This document shows, piece after piece, positions 1 through 11,589 of a stretch of DNA of 64,000 bases. The position numbers and the translations under genes were made by a program. Under the pieces are notes generated by a model, which did not search any database, had not been told where the DNA came from, and saw only the letters and a program-made list of their open reading frames with translations. Position 1 is the first letter of the stretch, and the number at the start of each line of letters is the position of its first letter. The stretch lies in the NCBI GenBank assembly GCA_004026145.2, contig CP034992.1, positions 934,531 to 998,530 on the forward strand, given 5' to 3'. The DNA is from Takifugu bimaculatus. Lineage: Eukaryota > Chordata > Actinopteri > Tetraodontiformes > Tetraodontidae.

Positions 1-319
1 ATAACCAACCACTATAACCAATAACCAGCGAGTTACCTCATCAAGTCCTGGAGTCATTTTACCAACACTGATTTGCTGATTCAAGCAGAGCGAGAAAGAT
101 CTCTGGTGTTTCCTTGTTCCCTCTGTGGCTGCTGCCCCACACGCACGTGCACCTTTCACACGTGCACCCTTTTCTGATTTTAGCACCATTTATAATGAAC
201 TCAAACATCTGCATTCAAAACCCCCCAAAATGGAAAAAAAAACTGCACTTTTTTTTTTTTTAAAGTAATTTTTGCATTGACACCAGTGGAAATGAACCAC
301 ACTTTTGGTAAATTCTATT

Positions 320-745
320 CATACCCTAACCCTAACTAACCCTAACCCAAATAGACTAACCCTAACCAGCCAGCCAAATAGACTAACCCTAATAGGCCAA
401 CCCTAACCCAAATAGACCAACCCTAACCCTAACTAACCCTAACCCAAATAGACTAACCCTAACCAGCCAGCCAAATAGACTAACCCTAATAGACCAACCC
501 TAACCCAAATAGACCAACCCTAACCAGCCGGCCAAATAGACTAACCCTAATAGACCAACCCTAACCCAAATAGACCAACCCTAACCAGCCGGCCAAATAG
601 ACTAACCCTAATCCAAATAGACTAACCCTAATAGACCAACCCTAACCCAAATAGACCAACCCTAACCAGCCGGCCAAATAGACTAACCCTAATAGACCAA
701 CCCTAACCCTAACTAACACTAACCCTAACTAACCCTAACCCTCCT
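320..745 (+). repeat. degenerate telomere-like (CCCTAA) array
   Basis: Runs of ccctaaccctaac are interrupted by private blocks (aaatagactaac, cagccagcc, cagccggcc) that recur every 60-130 bases, so this is a compound minisatellite built on the telomere hexamer and not a pure telomere. It lies inside the first visible ube2c intron. Confidence 0.85.
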
Positions 746-1191
746 GCTGCTGTTTCCAGAGCTCATTGTAAGTTACTGACTGTAGATGACAAAATATTAA
801 AGGCTAAAAAATAACTAAGACTCGTTTAAAGCAGCTTTCATGAGCCAGTTTCAGCTAAAATGAGACATTTTCCTGATAGTAAAAACTTTCTGGGCTCTTT
901 CTTTGGATTGAAAAAAGAAATGTAATTTAATTTACCAATCTTTTACCTGCACATTTAGTTCAACAATCCTCTACAAACCATCATGAAAAAACATTTTAAA
1001 GTGTTTAAGCAGCCAAAAGACCAGATTTGTGTCTTTAAACGAAGCTTCGGTAAAGAAATAAAACCAGCTGCAATAAAGAGCTGCGGAGCATCTTTACATT
1101 CTGGGATGTCAAATCAAAGCCTGGAGCTCCCCACGGTGACCACAATGACTCGGTAAACCAGCCAGAACCGACGGGACCGGGCCGGACTCAC

Positions 1192-1292
1192 CGTTTGGAC
1201 ACCGAGCCTCTGGCCGCGCTGCCGCCGCTGTCGCTGCCCTTCAGGGCGGCTGTGGAAGAAGCTGCCGCGGGGTCCATGTTCTGGGAGGCCAT
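1192..1292 (-). CDS. ube2c: ube2c first coding exon (ubiquitin-conjugating enzyme E2 C), partial
   Basis: The first coding exon encodes MASQNMDPAAAS and ends near GSVSKR. This matches the N-terminal extension of UBE2C (human begins MASQNRDPAATS and continues to GPVGKR). UBE2C is the E2 that works with the anaphase-promoting complex to start ubiquitin chains on mitotic substrates. The ATG (1290-1292 on the plus strand) has a good Kozak context (ACCATGG). The exon ends in a GTGAGT donor (1186-1191), leaving 33 codons plus 2 bases. A tttttgcag acceptor ends just upstream at 1304, so a non-coding 5' exon is likely. The catalytic UBC fold exons are not found in 1-1185 and must lie left of the window. 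What is seen is therefore only the disordered N-terminal tail that tunes APC/C activity. The identification is strong despite the short length. Confidence 0.9.
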
Positions 1293-1302
1293 GGTTGGCG
1301 TT

Positions 1303-1740
1303 CCTGCAAAAACGGAACAAGATAGTGGGTCAGACGGGGGAGAATGAAGCAGCGGATCCGCTATTCAAACCCGACCCCAGCGAAATGGGTCGGCTCGGTC
1401 CGGTCCGTGAGCGTTTATACGTTCCTCTGCGGCTAAACGGCCTAAACGCTTGGGTCTTAAATTAACAAAGGCACTAACAATGTGGTTCGGTTGCCCCGGG
1501 AACAAAGAAAGTTTTTTAATCGAATTACCGAAATATTCCGATTCGTGGCGATCCGCTGTGCAACAATTCTCAGAGAACTTTTGTCCTCAGGATTCAAAAT
1601 GAAGGAACTCCCGCCCCCAGTTTAAACAGCTACTTCCTCTAACCGCGAGCCAATCAGCGGCCAGCCTTCAAAACCAAACACGCTCCCGCTGACCAATGAA
1701 AAGGCGTCAAACGAAGAACGACCAACTTGATTGGACAATC
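1303..1740 (-). promoter_or_regulatory. ube2c promoter candidate with CCAAT boxes and CHR-like elements
   Basis: Upstream of the ube2c coding exon there are three CCAAT boxes: CCAAT at 1650-1654 and 1693-1697, and the inverted ATTGG at 1730-1734. TTTGAA (CHR-type) elements lie on the minus strand at 1593-1598 and 1668-1673. Known biology: mitotic genes such as UBE2C are driven by NF-Y at spaced CCAAT boxes plus a CHR bound by DREAM/MuvB. The spacing here (about 37-50 bases) fits that architecture. The transcription start itself was not located. Confidence 0.55.
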
Positions 1741-1753
1741 AACAAACACGCAG

Positions 1754-1857
<104 letters not shown>

Positions 1858-1918
1858 AAGATGATATCCCGAGTTTACACTGACGGGAAGGTGTCCTCCA
1901 TTAGTTGTCCTCCTGCTC

Positions 1919-1934
1919 AACACTAGGTGGCGAT
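1919..1934 (+). promoter_or_regulatory. CTCF-like motif
   Basis: AACACTAGGTGGCGAT resembles the CTCF core (CCASYAGRKGGCRS). It sits between the GATA tract and the 31-bp minisatellite. Motif match by eye only. Confidence 0.35.
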
Positions 1935-1984
1935 AAGCAGAACCGGTTCGACAGTGTTTTTGTCCACTTAGGGAAGAATTTCCA

Positions 1985-3253
1985 GATGTTCTCATTCTCT
2001 CATCTATCATTTCCAGATGTTCTCATTCTCTCATCTATCATTTCCAGATGTTCTCATTCTCTCATCTATCATCTCCAGATGTTCTCGTTCTCTCATCTAT
2101 CATCTCCAGATGTTCTCATTCTCTCATCTATCATCTCCAGATGCTCTCATTCTCTCGTCTATCATCTCCAGATGTTCTCATTCTCTCATCTATCATCTCC
2201 AGATGCTCTCATTCTCTCATCTATCATCTCCAGATGCTCTCATTCTCTCATCTATCATCTCCAGATGCTCTCATTCTCTCGTCTATCATCTCCAGATGTT
2301 CTCATTCTCTCATCTATCATCTCCAGATGCTCTCATTCTCTCATCTATCATCTCCAGATGCTCTCATTCTCTCATCTATCATCTCCAGATGTTATCGTTC
2401 TCTCATCTATCATCTCCAGATGTTCTCATTCTCTCATCTATCATCTCCAGATGCTCTCATTCTCTCATCTATCATCTCCAGATGTTCTCATTCTCTCATC
2501 TATCATCTCCAGATGTTCTCATTCTCTCATCTATCATCTCCAGATGCTCTCATTCTCTCATCTATCATCTCCAGATGCTCTCATTCTCTCATCTATCATC
2601 TCCAGATGTTCTCATTCTCTCATCTATCATCTCCAGATGCTCTCATTCTCTCATCTATCATCTCCAGATGCTCTCATTATCTCATCTATCATCTCCAGAT
2701 GCTCTCATTCTCTCATCTATCATCTCCAGATGTTCTCGTTCTCTCATCTATCATCTCCAGATGTTCTCGTTCTCTCATCTATCATCTCCAGATGCTCTCA
2801 TTCTCTCATCTATCATTTCCAGATGTTCTCATTCTCTCATCTATCATCTCCAGATGCTCTCATTCTCTCATCTATCATCTCCAGATGTTCTCATTCTCTC
2901 ATCTATCATCTCCAGATGTTCTCATTCTCTCATCTATCATCTCCAGATGTTCTCATTCTCTCATCTATCATCTCCAGATGTTCTCATTCTCTCATCTATC
3001 ATTTCCAGATGTTCTCATTCTCTCATCTATCATCTCCAGATGCTCTCATTCTCTCATCTATCATCTCCAGATGTTCTCATTCTCTCATCTCCAGATGCTC
3101 TCATTCTCTCATCTATCATCTCCAGATGTTCTCATTCTCTCATCTATCATTTCCAGATGTTCTCATTCTCTCATCTATCATCTCCAGATGCTCTCATTCT
3201 CTCATCTATCATCTCCAGATGCTCTCATTCTCTCATCTATCATCTCCAGATGC
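1985..3253 (+). repeat. 31-bp minisatellite, about 41 copies
   Basis: A highly homogeneous tandem array with a 31-base unit containing ctcatctatcatctccagat. Variants are few (GTT/GCT after CAGAT; ATCTCC/ATTTCC). Because 31 is not a multiple of 3 and the unit has no stop on the plus strand, all three plus frames stay open for over 400 codons. All read the same 31-residue cycle (for example FSFSHLSSPDVLILSS). No start context, splice sites or homology support coding. Confidence 0.95.
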
Positions 3254-3263
3254 TGTCATTTGA

Positions 3264-3600
3264 AGCCTCCTGTCTGTGTAGATTCTCAGCTGCCAGGTCC
3301 TCGTTATCCAATGTAGTTTTCTGTGTCAACCGGACTCTTTTTCTTCTCATGAAGACGTTTCGCCTTCTCTCCAGAAGGCTTCTTCAGTTCTGAACTCACT
3401 GGGGACTGAGCTTGAACATATAGCCTTTGTGGACCATTAGCATGCTAATCATCTTTAGCAAAATCTGTTCTGTTTCTTGTTTCTGATGTTTCTCAGTGGC
3501 CGTGATGAGTCAAGCCTCCTCTACTCTACTCAGAGAATTCCTTTCTTTAAGTTGTGGCGCTTATAAATTTAAACAAACTTTTATCTAGCTTTTTGCAAAT
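3264..3600. other. non-coding stretch with a probable dispersed repeat
   Basis: No gene is seen. The segment around 3345-3410 (gaagacgtttcgccttctc followed by gaaggcttcttcagttc) resembles a sequence dispersed in many fish genomes and probably marks the tail of a mobile element. The assignment is tentative. Confidence 0.3.
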
Positions 3601-4500
3601 TGCAGGAAGTACTGCTAATGATAATGAGCCTTGATGTGAGAGAAGAATTCTCCCATTCACTATTCACCTCATCAACCACATAACCTTTTGCTTAATGGCT
3701 TGAGTTACAGCATTATAATTAAGATTACAAGGATGATTTTCATTTTTATCAACCACACCACCTAAATAAGTAACTGACCTTTTCCACAGGAATGTTGTCA
3801 TAGTCGAATAAATCACATTCTATGTTTGGAAAAGGTACAGATTTATTGACGTCCCGTCTCAAGCCCAAGAACTCTACAATACATCTAATTGCTTTATTCA
3901 CCTTATAATTGTTACTTATAAATATTGCTGTGTCATCTGCAAGTTGAAATCATTTAAAGTTTCTGTCTGGGGTTATAACACCTAAAAATGGATAGTTTCT
4001 GATATGCTGCTGCCATTGTCTGTGCAACTTGCAGAAATAAGAGGACTCACTCTTTAATTCCCCACATAGCATCAAATCTGGGATTGTTACATTTTTTAAT
4101 TTTACTGAGCCATTGTATGAAGTTTTTACTACTTCCAGAAACCTTTCTCCAGATCCAACAAATTGAATATTTTTGGTCACAAGCTAGTGACTAATAGTGT
4201 CAAAGACTTTATAAAAGTCAATAAACCAGATAAATATATCAAATATATAATCATTATAATCAATCATGTCCAATATTATATTTTCCAATGTTTTGATAAG
4301 TTCTGCTTGTGCAGTCGTCAGTTCTTTCACTTCATCAGACAGATTTAATTTAACTGTTCATTAATTTGCTAATTCGCTTCCAGCACTGTTCACAATTGTT
4401 TGCAACCTTTCCATTCTTTTCTGTTTCCATTCTTTATCTGTGACTATCGGGCTCCTTAAAAACAAAAACGCTTCTATGTTTCAGAGTTTTGTTTAGTTTC
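3600..4500 (-). mobile_element. degenerate LINE (L1/Tx1-like) reverse-transcriptase fragment
   Basis: Read on the minus strand across several frames, the sequence gives FYKVFDTISH, then an open stretch VGSGERFLEVVKTSYNGS (about 4180-4080), then PFLGVITPDRNF and finally LADDTAIFI-like residues near 3915-3945. These correspond, in order, to reverse-transcriptase blocks of L1/Tx1-type non-LTR retrotransposons, including a D-D dyad (xxDD). Frameshifts and stops break the frame, so it is dead. Both ends are lost. It fills most of the space between the ube2c promoter and polr2j. The clade call is from motif memory; the fact that it is an RT fragment is firmer. Confidence 0.75.
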
Positions 4501-4637
4501 CAAAATTTACTATTGGTGAATAAAGATTTTTTCAGGAAATTTTCAGGGGTGTTAGGGTTATTTGGGGCGACTTTTAGGTTTTAATTAATAAGCAGGCTTG
4601 TTCGTAGCATTGATTGTATTGTGCTGTCCACTCCGCT

Positions 4638-4652
4638 CCACCAGGGGGCGCC
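4638..4652 (+). promoter_or_regulatory. CTCF-like motif just upstream of polr2j
   Basis: CCACCAGGGGGCGCC is close to a perfect CTCF core. It lies about 100 bases before the polr2j ATG, between the LINE remnant and the gene, and so could mark a domain boundary or a promoter-bound CTCF site. Confidence 0.55.
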
Positions 4653-4750
4653 AACGAGCGGGCAGCTTGTTTGTTCAGCGCCAGAAAACCAGAAAGAACA
4701 AATTCAACGACGACGAAGAAGCAGTCGAACGAGAAGTTGTTGTCTCCAAG

Positions 4751-5733
<983 letters not shown>

Positions 5734-5765
5734 TAGTTGTGTGCCGTGATTGGGTTATTGTTGTA

Positions 5766-5771
5766 AATAAA
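5766..5771 (+). terminator. polr2j polyadenylation signal
   Basis: AATAAA 33 bases after the polr2j stop codon. The cleavage site would fall around 5785-5800, still about 80 bases short of the dnttip1 stop codon on the other strand. Confidence 0.75.
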
Positions 5772-5874
5772 GGGATGACACAAATTTGATGTGGTGTTGA
5801 GGTGCTTTTGGAAAACATGGTTTTTTTGACCTGTAATTAGTAAAAGCAGAAGACTTGGAGATGTGATCACATGA

Positions 5875-8144
5875 TCAAAGATCCGCCTCCCTCTGAGCCT
5901 CCATGGCTCGTTGCATCTTCTCCAGCATCCATGGAGGAACTGAAAATGGCTTCAGCTCATCCATCCTCAGATCTGGACAGTCCCTGTGTGAGCACGCACA
6001 CTCCTAAATACACCGATCTCACCATCACGAGCACTCGAGCAGTCTAAGCTCTCATCAGGACTAGACTCGTCACGGGGACCCCCGGGGCCTCATGGTGCCC
6101 CCAGCAGGCTTCAACGAGCCAACTACTGGACAGGTGGAGAGCAAGATTGGGCTCAATCTCGGGTTCATTGGACCAGAGAATCTCTTTTTGTAGCCCGTCC
6201 AGAAATATGCCTGATAGGGTTGGACTGAGCACGAGAGGCACCTTTTGGTTTGGTTCTTACTTGTTAATGTCAGCCGTGAGACTTAATAGAGGGAGGCGAT
6301 TGTTTCTTCCAAATCAGCTGACCTGAGCACAGGTAAGGTCAGGTTAGGACCACCTGTAAAGGTGGACGGTCCTCAGTGCTGCAGTCTCATCATAAAGGGT
6401 CCGACTACTGATGGCAACACAATATTTCAGTCCTTCGTAATAAACCTGTCTAATATTCTACTCTGACATTCTGGTAGCGAGTATAGACTGATGAGAGAAT
6501 ACTGAGAATTTAAAAATGATAAAAGGCTGCAACAAAAACAGTGAACATTGTGCCAGGGCAATGCAGATGTCACTCACTTATACTCATCACTGCGAGACAA
6601 GTCCTGAATGTCCTCCTCGATCAGCAGGTAGGCCTGAACATACATGAGGACACAAACACGCCTGAGGACGCTCAGAGATGCACGTCTGCAGCCATAGAAC
6701 GCACACAGACGTGCACGTTCTACTAACTCGGCTGCTTTAATTTGCTCAGTACAAAGTTCTATTCAATATAATATAAATGCAAAGTTCTATTCAATATAAT
6801 ATAAATGCAAAGTTCTATTCAATATAATATAAATGCAAAGTTCTATTCAATATAATATAAATGCAGTTATATTCAAGATAATAGAAATGTATTGAATAGA
6901 AACTTGTTTTCTTCAATACAAGAAAATAACAAGCAAAAACCTGCTAACTGCAAAATGAATCCAGAGATGCACAATATTCCCAAAGGTATTTGGCCACCTG
7001 CCTTGACTCACCTATGAACTTCAGTACCATCCCATCCCATCCCATCCTAACCCTAGCCCATCCCATCCCATCCTAACCCTAACCCATCCCATCCTAACCC
7101 ATCCCATCCTAACCATCCCATCCCATCCTAACCCATCCCATCCTAACCCATCTTAACCCATCCCATCCCATCCTAACCCATCCCAACCCATCCCATCTTA
7201 ACCCATCCCATCCTAACCCATCCCATCCCATCCTAACCCATCCCATCCTAACCCATCCCATCCCATCCTAACCCATCCCATCTTAACCCATCCCATCCCA
7301 TCCTAACCCATCCCATCTAACCCATCCCATCCCATCTTAACCCATCACATCCTAACCCATCTTAACCCATCCCATCCCATCCTAACCCATCCCATCCCAT
7401 CCTAACCCACAGGGTCCGATATGCTGTCGGCCCACCTTCTGCAGCTATTACAGCTTCAACCCTTCTGGGAAGGCTGTCCACAAGGTTGTGGAGTGTTTAT
7501 AGGAATTTTCCACCATTCTTCCATTGGTGAGGTGACACACTGATGTTGGTGGAGACCCTGGCTCTCAGTCTCCGCTCTATTTCATCCCAAAGGTGTTAGG
7601 GTTAGGGTAGGTTAGGGTTAGGGTGGGTTAGGGTTGGTTAGGGTTAGGGTTAGGGTTGGGGTTAGGGTTGGTTAGGGTTAGGGTTGGTTAGGGTTAGGGT
7701 TGGTTAGGGTGGGTTAGGGTTAGGGTTGGTTAGGGTTAGGGTTGGTTAGGGTTAGGTTGGTTAGGGTTGGTTAGGGTTGGTTAGGGTTAGGGTTGGTTAG
7801 GGTGGGTTAGGGTTGGTTAGGGTTAGGGTGACACCTGATTCTGATCATTTGGAAGGGTGGCCAAATACTTTTGGCAATATAGTGCATCTGTGACCAGCAG
7901 ACATCCTGTTTCCAAGGTCCATAGAGACCTTTTCCTGAAGCGCACCAGAGTTATTGGGCAGAGGGAAACGGGCCGGAGACGGCGTGGACTCACCATCTTC
8001 CCTCCGGTCGCTCTCATGTGGTGGCGCTCTGCCAGCCACTGCTTATCCTTCGCATCTGCAGCATACTGCACATGTTCACACCACGGTCAAACACACACTT
8101 TCTGGGGTTAGAACTGAATGAGATGCTGCCGCAGCGCTCACATG

Positions 8145-8193
<49 letters not shown>

Positions 8194-10199
8194 CACCTTA
8201 AACAGGTCTGCATGTTTGATGTAGATGCGTCCTCTGGTCCCACCCATGCCAAGAGCCCTGTCACACAGACACGTCCACTATTAGAGTATAACACACTATT
8301 TTATTTAAAGTGAGCATTTGTTCATAATTTAGCAGCTTTTAAAAGGTGATTTACTGTCAAGTGAAAACATTTTACAACATTCTAACAATAGAGAAGTAAA
8401 AGTGAGTCAAAAATCCAGATTTTATGGACACCTGAACATTTAACCTCTACCGACACATAATAAAAGGGTTCCAGCCATAATCACATTCAACACTCCAGAA
8501 TCAACTTTTCACCTGCTGACCCTGCTGACCCTAACCCTGCTGACCCTAACCCTGCTGACCCTAACTCTGCTGACACCCTGACCCTAACCCTGCTGACCCT
8601 GACCCTGCTGACCCTAACCCTGCTGACCCTAACTCTGCTGACACCCTGACCCTAACCCTGCTGACCCTGACCCTGCTGACCCTAACCCTGCTGACCCTAA
8701 CTCTGCTGACACCCTGACCCTAACCCTGCTGACCTTGACCCTGCTGACCCTAACCCTGACGACCCTAACCCTGCTGACCCTAACCCTGCTGACCCTAACT
8801 CTGCTGACACCCTGACCCTAACCCTGCTGACCTTGACCCTGCTGACCCTAACCCTGACGACCCTAACCCTGACGACCCTAACCCTGCTGACCCTAACCCT
8901 GCTGACCCTAACTCTGCTGACACCCTGACCCTAACCCTGCTGACCCTGACCCTGCTGACCCTAACCCTGCTGACCCTAACTCTGCTGACACCCTGACCCT
9001 AACCCCGCTGACCTTGACCCTGCTGACCCTAACCCTGACCCTGCTGACCCTAACCCTGCTGACCCTAACCCTGACGACCCTAACCTTGCTGACCCTAACC
9101 CTGCTGACCCTAACCCTAACCCTGCTGACCCTAACCCTGCTGACCCTAACTCTGCTGACACCCTGACCCTGCTGACCCTAACCCTGCTGACCCTAACCCT
9201 GCTGACCCTAACTCTGCTGACACCCTGACCCTGCTGACCCTAACTCTGCTGACACCCTGACCCTGCTGACCCTAACCCTGCTGACCCTAACCCTGACCCT
9301 GCTGACCCTAACCCTGCTGACCCTAACCCTGCTGACCCTAACCCTAACCCTGCTGACCCTAACCCTGCTGACCCTAACCCTAACCCTGCTGACCCTAACC
9401 CTGCTGACCCTAACCCTGACCCTGCTGACCCTAACCCTGCTGACCCTAACCCTGCTGACCCTAACCCTGCTGACCCTAACCCTGACCCTGCTGACCCTAA
9501 CTCTGCTGACACCCTGACCCTAACCCTGCTGACCCTGACCCTGCTGACCCTAACCCTGACGACCCTAACCCTGCTGACCCTAACCCTGACCCTGCTGACC
9601 CTAACTCTGCTGACCCTGACGACCCTAACCCTGCTGACCCTAACCCTAAACCTAAACTTAACCCTACCCCTCTAACCCTAACCCTAACCCCTGTGGAGGC
9701 TAACCCTAACCCTTAACCCTACCCCTCTAACTCTAACCCTAACCCTAACCCCTGTGGAGGCTAACCCTAACCCTAACCCTAATAATATTAAAATGTTACA
9801 AAGAGTCTGAAGGCAACATCTAGGTGCTCTTCTTTAATAAATTAGTAAAAATGTGTAAAATCCTGTGTTCACTTTTCTGAAGTTGATCCTCCCGTGCTCA
9901 TCATACGAGCTTTTCCACACTTTGGAGCTAAAATGTTGCTAAAATGTGACTACAGATGGAAATGTTCTCTGAAACAACCTTCATGTGGACCATGAAGGTG
10001 ACTGATTGGATGGTTGGATGATTTTACTCATGAAGAAAAGTCAAAATAATGGTCAGAAGCAGGAAAAATCAACAATCCCAATGATCAGTCATGATTATTA
10101 TTGAACATTGATGTGATCGACTCACTTGTTGGCTCTGGAACCGAGAACAAAGGTGCTTCCATCGATTAGTCTGGATGGGTCCCACTGAAAACACACACA

Positions 10200-10231
<32 letters not shown>

Positions 10232-11557
10232 CGCACAAACACACACACACACACGTTTGGAACCCTTTCCCCAGCACCCTAAACCACCTGACGTATGAAA
10301 CGTGTCCTCTGGTCCTCACAACACAACACAACACATCAACACACACTCAGCTTGTGTTCCAATGCCAACATACTGACGGGAGCTCGAGCTGCACACACAC
10401 ACACACTGACAACACACCAGTGGACAGGCTGTTTGCACGATACAGGTGAACAACAGTGAGCTGTAGCACACCACGTCAGCCGACTCACCTTTGGTCCTTC
10501 TCGCTTGATTGGATCAGCCTTGACTTTCACTCTGAAGCGACAGCAGTCAGATGACGACAATATACTGGAATCCTGGCGACTGCACGACAATGTCAGCTAC
10601 TCACTGAGTGGGGGGGCCGTGGGGTCGGTCCGAAGAGGTGGCACTGGTACCCGGACGAGTCCTCCTCTAAAGACAAATCCACCAGGTCACACCACAAACC
10701 TTCTGTCACTGAACACTAAGTAGACATTAGTTAACCTTTCAGAATATCTGCCCATGTTTCAGAGGACAGCCTTCACCCATTCACCCATGACCCTTCACCC
10801 ATGACCTGACACAAGGCATCATGGGTGACGGCCCACTGAGTGCTTCGACTGTCCCTTCAGCAGCCTTGACACATGTCAGCACCTGTGATAACCCTAACCC
10901 TCTAACCCTAACCCCCTAACCCTCTAACCCTAACCTTAACCCTAACCCTCTAACCCTAACCCCCTAACCCTAACCTTAACCCTCTAACCCTAACCCTCTA
11001 ACCCTAACCTTAACCCTCTAACCCTAACCCTCTAACCCTAACCTTAACTCTCTAACCCTAACCCTAACCCTCTAACCCTAACCCTAACCCTCTAACCCTA
11101 ACCTCTAACCCTAACCCCCTAACCCTAACCTTAACCCTCTAACCCTAACCCTCTAACCCTAACCTTAACTCTCTAACCCTAACCCTAACCCTCTAACCCT
11201 AACCTTAACTCTCTAACCCTAACCCTCTAACCCTAACCTTAACCCTCTAACCCTAACCCTCAACCTCTAACCCACTAACCCTAACCCACTAACCCTAACC
11301 CTCTAACCCTAACCTTAACTCTCTAAGCCTAACCCTAACCCTCTAACCCTAACCCTCTAACCCTAACCCTCTAACCCTAACCTTAACTCTCTAACCCTAA
11401 ACCCTAAACCTACTAAACCCTAACCCTCTAACCCTAACCCTCTAACCCTAACGCCTCATAAACCCTAGCCCTTAACTCTCTAACCCTAACCCTAACCCTC
11501 TAACCCTAACCTTAACCCTCTATACCCTAGACCACCCTCAACCTCTAACCCTCTTAG

Positions 11558-11589
<32 letters not shown>

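Larger units (their letters stand above)
6970..7884. mobile_element. internally deleted Tc1-like transposon carrying two minisatellites
   Basis: The left end (cacaatattcccaaaggtat) and right end (atacttttggcaatatagtg) are imperfect inverted repeats of the well-known fish element with cactatattgccaaaagtat termini. Internal sequence of that element is recognisable at 6990-7020, 7410-7593 (for example ggtgaggtgacacactgatg and ctctcagtctccgctctatt) and 7830-7860. The transposase region is missing. Two tandem arrays occupy it: a CCCATCCTAA-type array (7022-7409) and a TTAGGG-type array (7594-7829). Tc1 elements insert at TA, but the flanks now read TG and CA, so the target site appears decayed. 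It lies in a dnttip1 intron and is non-autonomous. Confidence 0.8.

Noticed and set aside
1985..3253. CRISPR-like regular repeats
   Set aside because: Units are contiguous with no unique spacers, and the sequence is vertebrate nuclear DNA.
1905..3393. Three overlapping forward frames of 422-458 codons
   Set aside because: They are the 31-bp minisatellite read in each frame; no splice sites, start context or family similarity.
8976..9512. LGSAG-type repeat proteins on the minus strand
   Set aside because: Produced by the 15-bp telomere-derived minisatellite inside a dnttip1 intron.
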